NCBI GenBank assembly: GCA_020637215.1 | Contig: JACJWI010000005.1 | Location: 1 to 64,000 of the forward strand | DNA length: 64,000 nt | Source of the DNA: Microthrixaceae bacterium | Lineage (GTDB): Bacteria > Actinomycetota > Acidimicrobiia > Acidimicrobiales > Microtrichaceae | Reading direction: 5' to 3' | Part shown: positions 43,919 to 52,721 of the stretch, in pieces | Layout: each line of letters begins with the position of its first letter | How positions within the stretch are numbered: position 1 is the stretch's first letter | Program-made: the position numbers and the translations under genes | The notes under the pieces: generated by a model | Seen by the model: only the letters and a program-made list of their open reading frames with translations | Databases searched by the model: none | Told to the model about the DNA's origin: nothing

Positions 43919-46222
43919 ATGGCCATCCCGCTGCACCGGAGCTCCCTGCTCGACGACCGCTCCTGTGGTGGGCGCGGGTTCTGCGATCGCTACACGCAGG
44001 TGGTCGAGGACTGGCTGCGCTCCCTGTGGGTCGATGCCGTGGCCGCCGCCGGTGGCGGCGACGGCATGGCGCTCGTCGCGGTCGGTGGCCAGGGGCGAGG
44101 TGAGCTCTGCCCCGGTTCCGACCTCGACCTGCTCCTTCTCGCCGACAAGGGCGTCGATGCCGCCCGGGTCGCCGACGGCCTGTGGTACCCGATCTGGGAC
44201 GAACGACTGAAGCTCGGACACGCGGTGCGCAGCATCCGTGACACCCTGGCGCTCGCAGCGGAGGACCTGGAGACCGCGACGGCTCTGCTGTCGGCTCGCC
44301 ACGTGGCCGGTGACCCCGCGTTGACCGCCGAGCTGGCCGAGAAGGCCCGACTGGCGTGGCAGCGCAAGGGTCGCCGCTGGCTCGATGTCCTGTCCCGGGC
44401 GGTGCAGGCCCGCCACGCCGCGCACGGAGAGGTCGCCTTCGACCTGGAGCCCGATCTCAAGGAGGGGAGGGGAGGACTGCGCGACGTCCACGCTCTGGCC
44501 TGGGCGCGCGCCGCGGGAGCCGACGTCGACGAACGGCTGCTCGCCGAGCTGTTCGACCACCACGACGCCCTCCTGGCTGTTCGGGTGGAGCTGCACCGAG
44601 CCGGTGGTCGGGCCGGCGACGTGCTGACCCTCGACGACCAGGACGACGTGGCGGCCCGGCTCGGCGACGTGGACGCGGATGCCCTGATGACCCGGGTGGC
44701 GGTCGCCGGTCGGGCGATCGCGTGGTCGAGCGACGAGAGCTGGCACGAGATCGGCACCCGGCTCGCCACGACCCGGTTCGGTCGCGCCAGTCGCGACCGG
44801 CCGCTCGACGGTGGCCTGGTCCTGCGCGACGGGCGTGTCGCCCTGGCCGACGAGGGGTCCCCGGTGGCCGACCCCGTGGCCGTCCTGCGGGTCGCGGTCG
44901 CGGCGGCGAGGGTGCCGACGCGGATATCGCCCCGGACCCTCGAACTGCTGAGCGAAGCCCCCGAGCTGCCCGACCCGTGGCCGGAGCCGGCCCGTCTCCT
45001 GCTCGTCGAGCTCCTGGGGTCGGGCGCTGCGGCGATCCCGGTCATCGAGGTGCTCGACCGCTGGGGGCTCTGGGTGCGGCTGGTCCCCGAGTGGGAGCCG
45101 GCGCGGTCGCGCATCCAGCGCAACGCCCTGCACCGCTTCACCGTCGACCGTCACCTGCTGGAGACGGCGTCGGAGGCGTCACGGCTGGGGGCCCACACGC
45201 GGCAGGACCTCCTGTCGATGGCGGCGTTGCTCCACGACCTGGGAAAGGGCTATCCCGGCGACCACAGCGAATCGGGCGAGACCCTGGCGACGGCGATCAC
45301 GACCCGGATGGGCTTCGCCGCCGGCGATGTGGCGACCATCGCCCACGGGGTTCGTCACCACCTGCTGCTGCCGGACGTGGCGACCCGACGGGACCTGGAC
45401 GACCCGGCGACGGTGGCGATGGTCGCCGAGGTGGTCGGCACCGCCGAGCGGCTGGCGCTGTTGCGGGCGTTGTCCGAAGCCGACGGTCGGGCCACGGGTC
45501 CCTCCGCGTGGAGCGACTGGAAGGCGCAGCTGGTCGACCAGCTGACCCAGCGGGTGTCCGCCCGGCTCAGCGGTGACCCGATCGACGAGGTGGCCGCGGA
45601 TCCGTTCCCGTCGGCCGAGCAGCGGGCGATGCTGGACGCCGGCGTGCTCGAGGTCCGGGCCGATGGCGACACCATCACCGTGGCCTGTCCCGACCGCCCG
45701 GGCACCTTCCACCGCGTCGCCGGGGTGCTGGCCCTGCACGGCCTCGATGTCCTCAGCGCCTCGATCCACTCCGAGAGGGGGATGGCCCTCGACGAGTTCC
45801 GCGTCGCGGTCGGCCCGAGCGGCACCGTTCCGTGGGATCGGGTGGGCGCGGACGTGGCCAGGGTGCTGGACGGGCGGCTGGCGATCCAGGCTCGACTCGA
45901 CGAGCGGGTCCGCAGCCAACTCGGTCGCCGACGGCCGGGCATCCACCAGCTCGGCCACGCCGTGCGATTCGACGACGGGGCCTCGGCCGACGCCACAGTC
46001 GTCGAGGTGGTCGGTGCCGACTCGCTGGGTCTCCTGTACCGGCTGACCCGGGCGTTGACCGACCTCGACGTCGACATCCGCAGCGCCAGGATCCACACCC
46101 TGGGTGCGGACGTGGTCGACACGTTCTACGTGACCTCCGCTGCCGGCGGCCCGATCACCGACGAGGAGCATCGCCACGAGATCGAGAGGGCGCTGCTGCA
46201 CGCCCTCGAGCCGGTGACCTGA
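43919..46222 (+). CDS. glnD: [Protein-PII] uridylyl/adenylyltransferase
   Basis: 767 residues. The nucleotidyltransferase domain has GGQGRGELCPGSDLDLLLL (metal-binding Asp pair), the GlnD-specific NALHRFTVDRHLLETA follows, then an HD hydrolase domain (LLHDLGKGYPGDHSE, GVRHHLLLPDVATRRD) and two ACT domains (PDRPGTFHRVAGVLALHGLDV and ADSLGLLYRLTRALTDLDV). It modifies and demodifies P-II in response to glutamine. The 164-bp gap after glnB shows no recognisable feature; it may hold a second promoter. Confidence 0.95.
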   Translation: MAIPLHRSSLLDDRSCGGRGFCDRYTQVVEDWLRSLWVDAVAAAGGGDGMALVAVGGQGRGELCPGSDLDLLLLADKGVDAARVADGLWYPIWDERLKLGHAVRSIRDTLALAAEDLETATALLSARHVAGDPALTAELAEKARLAWQRKGRRWLDVLSRAVQARHAAHGEVAFDLEPDLKEGRGGLRDVHALAWARAAGADVDERLLAELFDHHDALLAVRVELHRAGGRAGDVLTLDDQDDVAARLGDVDADALMTRVAVAGRAIAWSSDESWHEIGTRLATTRFGRASRDRPLDGGLVLRDGRVALADEGSPVADPVAVLRVAVAAARVPTRISPRTLELLSEAPELPDPWPEPARLLLVELLGSGAAAIPVIEVLDRWGLWVRLVPEWEPARSRIQRNALHRFTVDRHLLETASEASRLGAHTRQDLLSMAALLHDLGKGYPGDHSESGETLATAITTRMGFAAGDVATIAHGVRHHLLLPDVATRRDLDDPATVAMVAEVVGTAERLALLRALSEADGRATGPSAWSDWKAQLVDQLTQRVSARLSGDPIDEVAADPFPSAEQRAMLDAGVLEVRADGDTITVACPDRPGTFHRVAGVLALHGLDVLSASIHSERGMALDEFRVAVGPSGTVPWDRVGADVARVLDGRLAIQARLDERVRSQLGRRRPGIHQLGHAVRFDDGASADATVVEVVGADSLGLLYRLTRALTDLDVDIRSARIHTLGADVVDTFYVTSAAGGPITDEEHRHEIERALLHALEPVT

Positions 46223-46253
46223 GCCCGGAGGGGCCGTGCTCATCCCGACGGAC

Positions 46254-47135
46254 TCACTGGTCGCGCAGGAAGCGCTCGACCTCCTCGAGCAGCCGGTCGG
46301 CGTTCGGGACCGAGTCGTCGTCGACTCCGAGGTGCTCGGCGTCGTGGCGGCGTTCGAGCAGGCGCACGTACTCGAGCGTCGCCTCGTCCTCGGACACGAG
46401 CTGGCCGAGCTGGCGCTCGTAGCTGATCCCGGCGGCCTCGAGCACGCCGGTGTCGACGTCGGTGCCGAGCATCGACGCCGTCCGGGTCACCAGGCCGAGC
46501 GCCGCCCGGGGCGACGGGACCGACGGGGCATAGGCCGGTACCGCGGCCCACAACGACGCCGTGGGCACCCCGTGGGCGGTCGCTTCGCTGTGCAGCGCTC
46601 CCACGATGCCGGTCGGCCCCTCGTAGTCCGACGCGGTGAGGCCCAGTCGTGACCCGAGGGTCGGGTCCTCCGCAGTGCCGAACACCGGCGTGGGACGGGT
46701 GTGGGGAACGTCCGCGAGCAGCGCGCCCACGGTCAGGATCCAGCGGCAGTCCAGATCGCGAGCGGCCCCGAGCACGGTCTCGCAGAAGGTCCGCCACCGC
46801 AGTTGAGGCTCGACTCCGCGCAGCAGGACCACGCCGTCGGTCCCCGCCGGTTCCGCCCAGCCCAGCTCGTTGGCCGGCCACTCGAGGACCCGGCGGCCGT
46901 GGGGGTCCCGGCGGACCTGCGGTCGGGTCGCGGTGAAGTCGTAGAAGTCCTCGGGGTCGATCGCCGCGACCGTGGTGGCGCCCCAGTGCTCCCAGAGGTG
47001 CTCGACGGCGCTGGTGGCCGCGTCACCGGCGTCGTTCCAGCCCTCGAAGGCCGCGATCAGCACGGGGCCGGTGCGGTCGATCGATCGCCGTCGAGAGCCG
47101 TCCGGCGGCCCGTCGACCCACTCCAGGTTCCCCAT
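46254..47135 (-). CDS. PAC2-family protein
   Basis: 293 residues matching actinobacterial PAC2 proteins: LIAAFEGWNDAGDAATSAVEHLWEHWGA near the start, IDPEDFYDFTATRPQV, and SASLWAAVPAY-like LWAAVPAYAPSVPSPRAALGL in the middle, then a helical acidic C-terminus. The family is related to the eukaryotic proteasome assembly chaperone PAC2 and to archaeal homologues, but its bacterial role is not known. No proteasome genes are in the window. ATG 47135 matches the family start (MGNLEWV). Confidence 0.88.
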   Translation of the reverse strand: MGNLEWVDGPPDGSRRRSIDRTGPVLIAAFEGWNDAGDAATSAVEHLWEHWGATTVAAIDPEDFYDFTATRPQVRRDPHGRRVLEWPANELGWAEPAGTDGVVLLRGVEPQLRWRTFCETVLGAARDLDCRWILTVGALLADVPHTRPTPVFGTAEDPTLGSRLGLTASDYEGPTGIVGALHSEATAHGVPTASLWAAVPAYAPSVPSPRAALGLVTRTASMLGTDVDTGVLEAAGISYERQLGQLVSEDEATLEYVRLLERRHDAEHLGVDDDSVPNADRLLEEVERFLRDQ

Positions 47136-47228
47136 CGGTTCACCATATCGGTGAGCCCCGACCGCTCCACCGGGGTCGAGCGGTTCCGGCGGATCGCTCC
47201 CGGTCCCGGCGGGGTAGCGTCCACGCTC

Positions 47229-47660
47229 ATGCGGATCGAGACCTGCAGCACCGTCGACGCCGACCTGGTGGCGGCGATGGCCCGCCTGATCCCCCAGCTG
47301 TCGCGGTCGGCCCCTCCGCCGGACAGCGCGGCCCTCGCCGCGATCGTCGGATCCGACGCATGCCACCTGTTGGTGGCCCGCGACGACGACGGGTCGATCC
47401 TGGGGTCGATGACGCTGGTGGTGTTCCCCATCCCGACCGGGATCCGCGCCTGGATCGAAGACGTCGTGGTCGACGACGCCGCCCGGGGCCGCGGCGTGGG
47501 CGAGGCGCTCAACCGTCACGCCATCGCGCTGGCCGGGTCGCTCGGGGCGACGACGATCGACCTGACGTCGCGCCCCAGCCGCGAGGCGGCCAACCGCCTC
47601 TACCGACGGATCGGCTTCGAACCCCGCGAGACCAACGTCTACCGGTACCAGGGAGACTGA
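47229..47660 (+). CDS. GNAT-family N-acetyltransferase
   Basis: 143-residue single GNAT domain. IEDVVVDDAARGRGVGEALNRHAI holds motif A with the acetyl-CoA pyrophosphate loop RGRGVG, and SREAANRLYRRIGFEPRETNVYRY the C-terminal NRLYxRxGF motif. The substrate, an amine on a protein or small molecule, is unknown. It is divergent from the PAC2 gene over 93 bp and 80 nt upstream of the Rieske-fusion gene. Confidence 0.9.
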   Translation: MRIETCSTVDADLVAAMARLIPQLSRSAPPPDSAALAAIVGSDACHLLVARDDDGSILGSMTLVVFPIPTGIRAWIEDVVVDDAARGRGVGEALNRHAIALAGSLGATTIDLTSRPSREAANRLYRRIGFEPRETNVYRYQGD

Positions 47661-47740
47661 TCGACCCGGGTCCGCCCACACGTGACCGTCCCGTCAGCCA
47701 CGTCAGCCGCGAGCGACCCCCCGACACCGGAGGCAACGAG

Positions 47741-49369
47741 GTGAACCCGCAGCCCGGAACCCCCCTCGACCTCGGCCGTGACGCCTCGGGCTGGGTCGAC
47801 GTGTGCGCCCTCGAGGACATCGCGGACCGGCACGGCAAGGCCGTGGTCGTGCGAGGCACCGACGTGGCCCTCATGCGCGACGGCGACCGGATCCACGCCG
47901 TCGGCGGGACCTGTCCGCACCGCGGCGGCCAGATCGCTGACGGTCGGGTGGTCGACGGCGAGGTCATCTGTCCGCTGCACCTGTGGGACTTCGACCTGCG
48001 CACCGGCATCTCGGCGTTCAACCCGAAGGACCGACTGCCCCACTTCGACGCCCGGGTCCGCGACGGTCGCGTCGAGATCGACGCCGACAGCGTGCCGGCA
48101 GGTCCCGGACGCCCGGACGTGTACCTGGGGCCGTGGGTCCGCCGCGGGGCGACCGACCGGGGCATGGACCTCGTCCACCACCTCGCCGAGGGTGGCAGCC
48201 CCTACGTCGAGTCGATGGGCTCGACCCGGCTCCAGCCGGACTCCGCGCCGATGGGTCCGCACCCATCGCTCGACGACCTGGTGTTCCTGCCCGCGCAGCT
48301 CGCCCGGTTGCCGCTTCTCGACGACGAGCCCGTGGCCACCTCGGTCCGCCTCGGCACGCGGGCAGCGCGGCCGCTCGACCTGGCCGTCCCGCTGGTCGTG
48401 TCGCACATGAGCTTCGGTGCGCTGTCGGCCGAGGCCAAGGTAGCCCTGGCGACCGGGGCAGCGGCCGCCGGGACAGCGATCGGCTCCGGTGAAGGCGGCA
48501 TGCTCCCCGAGGAGCGCGCCGCGGCGGGGCTGTACGTGCTCGAGATGGCGTCGGGCTACTTCGGCTGGACCGAGGATGCCGTCGCCGCGGCCGACGCGGT
48601 CGAGATCAAGATCGGCCAGGGGGCCAAGCCCGGCCTCGGCGGCGTCCTGCCCGCGGCCAAGGTCACCGAGCGGATCGCCGAGGTCCGGGGCATCGAGGCG
48701 GGCGTCGACAGCCATTCGCCGTCGCGGTTCCCCGACATCGGCTCACCCGCCGCGCTCGCCGAGCGCCTCGAGCGGATCCGTTCGATCAACCCCGGCATCC
48801 CGATCGGCATCAAGATCGCGGCCGGGCGCGTCGACGACGACGTCGCCGTCGCCGTCGACGTCGGAGCCGACTACCTGGTCGTCGACGGCTTCGGCGGCGG
48901 GACCGGAGCCGCCCCGGTGCACGTGCGCGACCACGTCGGCATCCCGAGCTGGGTGGCGCTGCACCGCGCCCGGGCCTGGCTCGACGACCACGGCCACGCC
49001 GACGTCCAGCTGGTGGTGACCGGGGGCTACCGGACGCCCGACGAGATGGCCAAGGCGATGGCCCTCGGGGCCGACGCCGTCGCTCTGGCCACCGCATCGA
49101 TGATGGCGATCGGCTGTCAGCAGTACCGGGCGTGTCACCGAGGCACCTGTCCGGTCGGCATCGCCACGCAGGACCCGGTGCTGCGCAGCCGACTGGATCC
49201 GGCGGTCTCGGCCGAGCGCCTCACCCGCTTCCTCCTCGCTGCGACCGAGATGATGACCGACTACGCCCGCATCACCGGCCGGCGCTCCCTGGGCGAGCTC
49301 GCCCGAGAGGACCTGGCCGCGCTGCGCCCTGACGCGGCGGCCCTGCTCGACATCGACGTCCGGGCCTGA
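47741..49369 (+). CDS. Rieske domain fused to an FMN-binding glutamate-synthase domain
   Basis: 542 residues. Residues about 20-115 form a Rieske [2Fe-2S] domain with CPH and CPLH separated by 16 residues from the first His. After a linker comes the glutamate-synthase FMN/central domain: SHMSFGALSAEAKVALATGA, GEGGMLPEERA, IKIGQGAKPGLGGVLPAAKV and VVDGFGGGTGAAPV. Then comes a three-Cys [3Fe-4S] site (CQQYRACHRGTCPVGIATQDP-type). The glutaminase domain and the GltB C-terminal helix are absent, so it cannot be a full glutamate synthase. GTG 47741 has GGAGG 7 nt upstream. Confidence 0.9.
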   Translation: MNPQPGTPLDLGRDASGWVDVCALEDIADRHGKAVVVRGTDVALMRDGDRIHAVGGTCPHRGGQIADGRVVDGEVICPLHLWDFDLRTGISAFNPKDRLPHFDARVRDGRVEIDADSVPAGPGRPDVYLGPWVRRGATDRGMDLVHHLAEGGSPYVESMGSTRLQPDSAPMGPHPSLDDLVFLPAQLARLPLLDDEPVATSVRLGTRAARPLDLAVPLVVSHMSFGALSAEAKVALATGAAAAGTAIGSGEGGMLPEERAAAGLYVLEMASGYFGWTEDAVAAADAVEIKIGQGAKPGLGGVLPAAKVTERIAEVRGIEAGVDSHSPSRFPDIGSPAALAERLERIRSINPGIPIGIKIAAGRVDDDVAVAVDVGADYLVVDGFGGGTGAAPVHVRDHVGIPSWVALHRARAWLDDHGHADVQLVVTGGYRTPDEMAKAMALGADAVALATASMMAIGCQQYRACHRGTCPVGIATQDPVLRSRLDPAVSAERLTRFLLAATEMMTDYARITGRRSLGELAREDLAALRPDAAALLDIDVRA

Positions 49370-49476
49370 GTGGTCCGGGCCCCCCGGATCGGGCCGGCCT
49401 CGGGGTGCCAGTCGCCGTTCGGAGGGTGTGACGGGAGCCGATGTCGCCGTCGGCGCCCGGGCCCTAGTGTTCCTCC

Positions 49477-50259
49477 ATGGCTGCACCCGCCGACTCTGCC
49501 CGCCCCTCCCTGTCGGTGACGATCTGGTCCGTCTGGTCGTGGTTCGCGTTCGGGCTGAGCGTGATCGTGTTCATCCCGATCATCCTCACCGTGTACGTGG
49601 TGACGTTCCCGTTCGACCGGACCCACTACTGGGCGGGGTACATGTACCGGAAGATGCCGGTGCTGCACCAGAAGCTCACCCCGATGTGGAACTTCCACGT
49701 GCGCGGCGAGCTGCCGGCCAACCCCCGCAACCCCTACGTGGTGGTCGCCAACCACGAGTCCTTCGTCGACATCCTGCTGATCAGTCACCTGCCGTTCGAG
49801 ATGAAGTGGCTGTCCAAGCAGGAGATGTTCAAGATCCCGATCGCCGGCTGGCTGATGTACGTCGCCGGTGACATCAAGTTGGATCGCGGGGACCGGGATT
49901 CGGCCAAGAAAGCCATGGACCGTTGCGTCTGGTACCTGAAGCACCGCGTGTCGGTGATGGTCTTCCCCGAAGGCACCCGGGCCGTCGACGGGGAGCTCGG
50001 CAAGTTCAAGGACGGTGCGTTCCGCCTGGCGATCGAGGCCCAGGTGCCCATCCTCCCGCTGGCGGTGCACGGCACCAAGGAGGCGCTGCGCAAGCACGAC
50101 TGGCGCTTCGGTCGGGCCAACGCCGCGGTGCAGGTCATGGAGCCGGTCAGCACCGAGGGGTTGACCCTCGAGGACGTCGATTCGCTCAAGGAGCGGGTGA
50201 GGGACCTGATCTCAGATCAGCTCGACGTGATGGAGCAGGACCCCACCCTGTCGAACTGA
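49477..50259 (+). CDS. plsC: 1-acyl-sn-glycerol-3-phosphate acyltransferase (PlsC)
   Basis: 260 residues with one N-terminal membrane helix region (WFAFGLSVIVFIPIILTVYVV). The acyltransferase HX4D motif is in NHESFVDI, the glycerol-phosphate-binding EGTR motif in FPEGTRAVDGELGKFKDGAF, followed by VPILPLAVHGTKEAL. It acylates lysophosphatidate in phospholipid synthesis. ATG 49477 follows a 107-bp gap from the fusion gene. The three-copy 60-bp repeat cluster begins 19 nt after its stop, so it is transcribed as the plsC 3' region if transcription continues. Confidence 0.9.
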   Translation: MAAPADSARPSLSVTIWSVWSWFAFGLSVIVFIPIILTVYVVTFPFDRTHYWAGYMYRKMPVLHQKLTPMWNFHVRGELPANPRNPYVVVANHESFVDILLISHLPFEMKWLSKQEMFKIPIAGWLMYVAGDIKLDRGDRDSAKKAMDRCVWYLKHRVSVMVFPEGTRAVDGELGKFKDGAFRLAIEAQVPILPLAVHGTKEALRKHDWRFGRANAAVQVMEPVSTEGLTLEDVDSLKERVRDLISDQLDVMEQDPTLSN

Positions 50260-50277
50260 CCGCTCGGCGCCCTGCCG

Positions 50278-50442
50278 ATGTTGTAGCTGGCGGTCGCTGT
50301 GGTGGCGTGTGGGCTACAAGTTCGGTGGGCGCCGCCGATGTTGTAGCTGGCGGTCGCTGTGGTGGCGTGTGGGCTACAAGTTCGGCGGGCGCCGTCGATG
50401 TTGTAGCTGGCGGTCGCTGTGGTGGCGTGTGGGCTACAAGTT
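50278..50442 (+). repeat. 45-bp palindrome-ended repeat, three copies on a 60-bp period
   Basis: Units at 50278-50322, 50338-50382 and 50398-50442. Each is ATGTTGTAG, the 27-nt core beginning CTGGCGGTCGCTGTGG, then CTACAAGTT; the three units are identical. TTGTAG/CTACAA pair around the core. The 15-nt linkers differ at only two positions and can form small CGGY-GGGC-GCCG hairpins. Lies between the convergent plsC and PQQ-type dehydrogenase genes. Core and right arm are the same as in the two copies at 34386-34490. Confidence 0.95.
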
Positions 50443-50459
50443 CGGCGGGGGCGGGTCGG

Positions 50460-51752
50460 TCATGCCGGGTCGATGCGGTGCACCCCGTCGGACATGCTGA
50501 TCACGTACACCTCGCCCTCGGGGCCCCGGGCGAACGACACGACCGAGCCGATCTCGAGGCCAAGGTCGGCGGTGTCGATCGAGTCGCCGGTCGACGGCCG
50601 CACCGCCCGCACCCCACCGGCGCAGAAGTCGCTGTAGAGGAACGCCCCGTCCAACCCGGCCAGGCGCGGGTCGCGCACCACGACCCCGCCGGTCACCGAA
50701 CAGCCGCCCTCGTCGTGGGAGTAGGTCAGGATCGGGGTGACGAACGGCCCCTCGCTCGCCGGGCCGGGCGCGGGATCGGGGCTCTCGAACCGCTCGGTGC
50801 CCTCGAAGAGGTCCCAACCCAGGTTGGCGCCGTAGCCCGCGGGTCGGTCGCCGTCGGCGACGAGCCTGTCGATCTCCTCGATGCGGTTCTGGCCGACGTC
50901 GCCGATCCACAGGTCTCCGTTGGCCGGGTCGAAGTCGATGCGCCACGGGTTGCGCAGCCCGGTCGCCCAGATCAGCGGTTGGGCGTCGGACAGGTCGGCA
51001 TCCCCGCCGACGAACGGGTTGTCGGCGGGGATGCCGTCGGGAGCCGACGGATCGATGCGCAGGATCTTGCCCAGCAGCGTGTTGCGGGCTTGGCCGTGGC
51101 CCTCGGGGTCGTCCGCCGCGCCTCCGTCTCCGAAGCCTGCGTACAGCATCCCGTCGGGACCGAACCGGAGCGACCCGCCGTTGTGGTTCGGGAACGGCTG
51201 CTCGATCGCGACGAGCTGGCGACGGGTGTCGGGGTCGGCTCGGAGGGAGCCGTCCTCACCGCTCAACCCGTACTCGTCGATCCGGGAGTCACCGTGGGAC
51301 GCCTCGGTGTAGGAGACGTAGAGGTGCTCGCCGTCGGGCGCCACCGCGATGCCCAGCAGCCCGCGCTCCATGTCGGTGCTGCCGACCGCGGCGGTCAGGT
51401 CGATCACCGGCTCGTCGGTGAAGCGGAAGCCGTCTCCGGCGCGTTGCGCCTCGCGGACCGTGCCGCCCCGCTCGGCGACCAGCAGCGATGTGCTGTCGGA
51501 CCGGTACGCCAGGTCGATCGGGTCGTTCGCGTCGAGGTCCAGCGACACCAACCGAACCGGTGTCGCGTCCAGCGGCGCCCGGGCCGTGCCGTCGCCGTCG
51601 GCGGTGGTGCTGCTGGTCGAGCCGTCCCGGGCCTTCGTCGTCGAGGCCGACCCGGAGGTGTCGTCGCCCGAGCATCCGGCGGCCAGGGCCACCACGGCGG
51701 TGAGGACCGCGAGGGCCCGGCGCGATGTCGTGCAGATCGGGGTTGAGCTCAC
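50460..51752 (-). CDS. PQQ-dependent sugar dehydrogenase-like lipoprotein (GSDH)
   Basis: 430 residues. The lipoprotein signal has lipobox LAAGC (Cys27). After a Ser/Thr/Asp-rich linker comes a six-bladed propeller of the glucose/sorbosone dehydrogenase family: VAERGGTVR, MERGLLGIAVAPDG, FPNHNGGSLRFGPDGMLYAGFGDGG, WATGLRNPWRIDFDP, WIGDVGQNRIEEID and YSDFCAGGV. Likely an envelope aldose dehydrogenase using PQQ, though no PQQ synthesis genes are in view. GTG 51752 has GGAGGG upstream and overlaps the tesB-like stop. Confidence 0.88.
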   Translation of the reverse strand: MSSTPICTTSRRALAVLTAVVALAAGCSGDDTSGSASTTKARDGSTSSTTADGDGTARAPLDATPVRLVSLDLDANDPIDLAYRSDSTSLLVAERGGTVREAQRAGDGFRFTDEPVIDLTAAVGSTDMERGLLGIAVAPDGEHLYVSYTEASHGDSRIDEYGLSGEDGSLRADPDTRRQLVAIEQPFPNHNGGSLRFGPDGMLYAGFGDGGAADDPEGHGQARNTLLGKILRIDPSAPDGIPADNPFVGGDADLSDAQPLIWATGLRNPWRIDFDPANGDLWIGDVGQNRIEEIDRLVADGDRPAGYGANLGWDLFEGTERFESPDPAPGPASEGPFVTPILTYSHDEGGCSVTGGVVVRDPRLAGLDGAFLYSDFCAGGVRAVRPSTGDSIDTADLGLEIGSVVSFARGPEGEVYVISMSDGVHRIDPA

Positions 51753-52627
51753 CTGTCGCCCTCCTGGTGGGAACGCATGGGTCGGATGAGTCCTTCCTGG
51801 ACCACCGAGGCGACCAGGCGGCCGTCGCGGCTGTACACCAGGCCACGGCCCAGGCCCCGGCCGCCGCTGGCGCTGGGTGTGTCCTGGGCGTAGAGCAGCC
51901 ACTCGTCGGAGCGGAACGGCCGGTGGAACCACATCGCGTGGTCGAGAGATGCCATGAACACCTCGCCGACGGTGAAGCGCGACCCGTGCGGTTGCAGCGA
52001 CGTGTCGAGGAGCGTCATGTCCGACGCGTAGGTCAGCACGCAGATGTGCAGCACCGGGTCGTCGGGGAGCACGCCGTTGGCACGCATCCACACGTTCTGG
52101 AACGGGGGGAGGTCCTCGCGGCGCTCCCACGGCCCGGTCTCGCAGTAGCGGGTGTCGATGGGTCGGGGCCGGTCGTAGTAGTCGGCGAAGGCGTCCTTCC
52201 ACGGCGCCATCCGCTCCTTGAAGTCGGGCAGGTCCTCGGGGTCGGGCAGGCCCGGGGGCATCTCGAACTGGTGGTCGAAGCCGTCCTCGGGCTTCTGGAA
52301 GCTGGCCGACAACGTGAAGATCGACCGCCCGTGCTGCACCGCCCGCACCCGCCGGGTCGAGAACGAGTGGCCGTCGCGGGAGCGGTCGACCTCGTAGATG
52401 ATCGGTATGGCCGGATCGCCCGGGCGCAGGAACTGGGCGTGCAGGGAGTGCACGACGTGGTCGGCCTCGACGGTGCGGGCGCCGGCCACCAGGGCCTGAC
52501 CGGCGACCTGGCCGCCGAAGACCCGCTGGTCGCCCCGGTCGGGGCTGACGGCGCCCCGGAAGATGTTCACCTCGATCGGCTCGAGGTCGAGCAGGGCGAT
52601 GAGGGCGTCCACGGCCGGCTGGTCCAT
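51749..52627 (-). CDS. Acyl-CoA thioesterase II (TesB family)
   Basis: 292 residues with two hotdog domains: VFGGQVAGQALVAGARTV in the first, then ASLDHAMWFHRPFRSDEWLLYAQDTPSASGGRGLGRG in the second, which holds the catalytic Asp region of TesB. It hydrolyses medium- to long-chain acyl-CoA. ATG 52627 is the family start; the frame extends upstream without a ribosome site. Its stop overlaps the GTG of the dehydrogenase gene, so the two are co-translated, an unexpected pairing. Divergent from the GtrA gene. Confidence 0.92.
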   Translation of the reverse strand: MDQPAVDALIALLDLEPIEVNIFRGAVSPDRGDQRVFGGQVAGQALVAGARTVEADHVVHSLHAQFLRPGDPAIPIIYEVDRSRDGHSFSTRRVRAVQHGRSIFTLSASFQKPEDGFDHQFEMPPGLPDPEDLPDFKERMAPWKDAFADYYDRPRPIDTRYCETGPWERREDLPPFQNVWMRANGVLPDDPVLHICVLTYASDMTLLDTSLQPHGSRFTVGEVFMASLDHAMWFHRPFRSDEWLLYAQDTPSASGGRGLGRGLVYSRDGRLVASVVQEGLIRPMRSHQEGDR

Positions 52628-52721
52628 CGCTCCAGTCTGGCCCGTCCCGACGGCCCCGATGGTCCCCACGGTCCGAGCCGATGAGGCCAGGGGCAGGAGT
52701 GCTCCGGTAGGTTGGTGAGCC

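Noticed and set aside
50278..50442. CRISPR array
   Set aside because: Linkers are only 15 nt and nearly identical, so they are not spacers; there are only three units, no cas genes, and the unit recurs elsewhere in a two-copy array.
50309..50500. Coding frame with 20-residue repeats through the 60-bp arrays (also at 34395-34820)
   Set aside because: The period is a multiple of three so any frame stays open; the peptide is Arg/Trp/Cys-rich, lacks a ribosome site, and runs into real genes in another frame.
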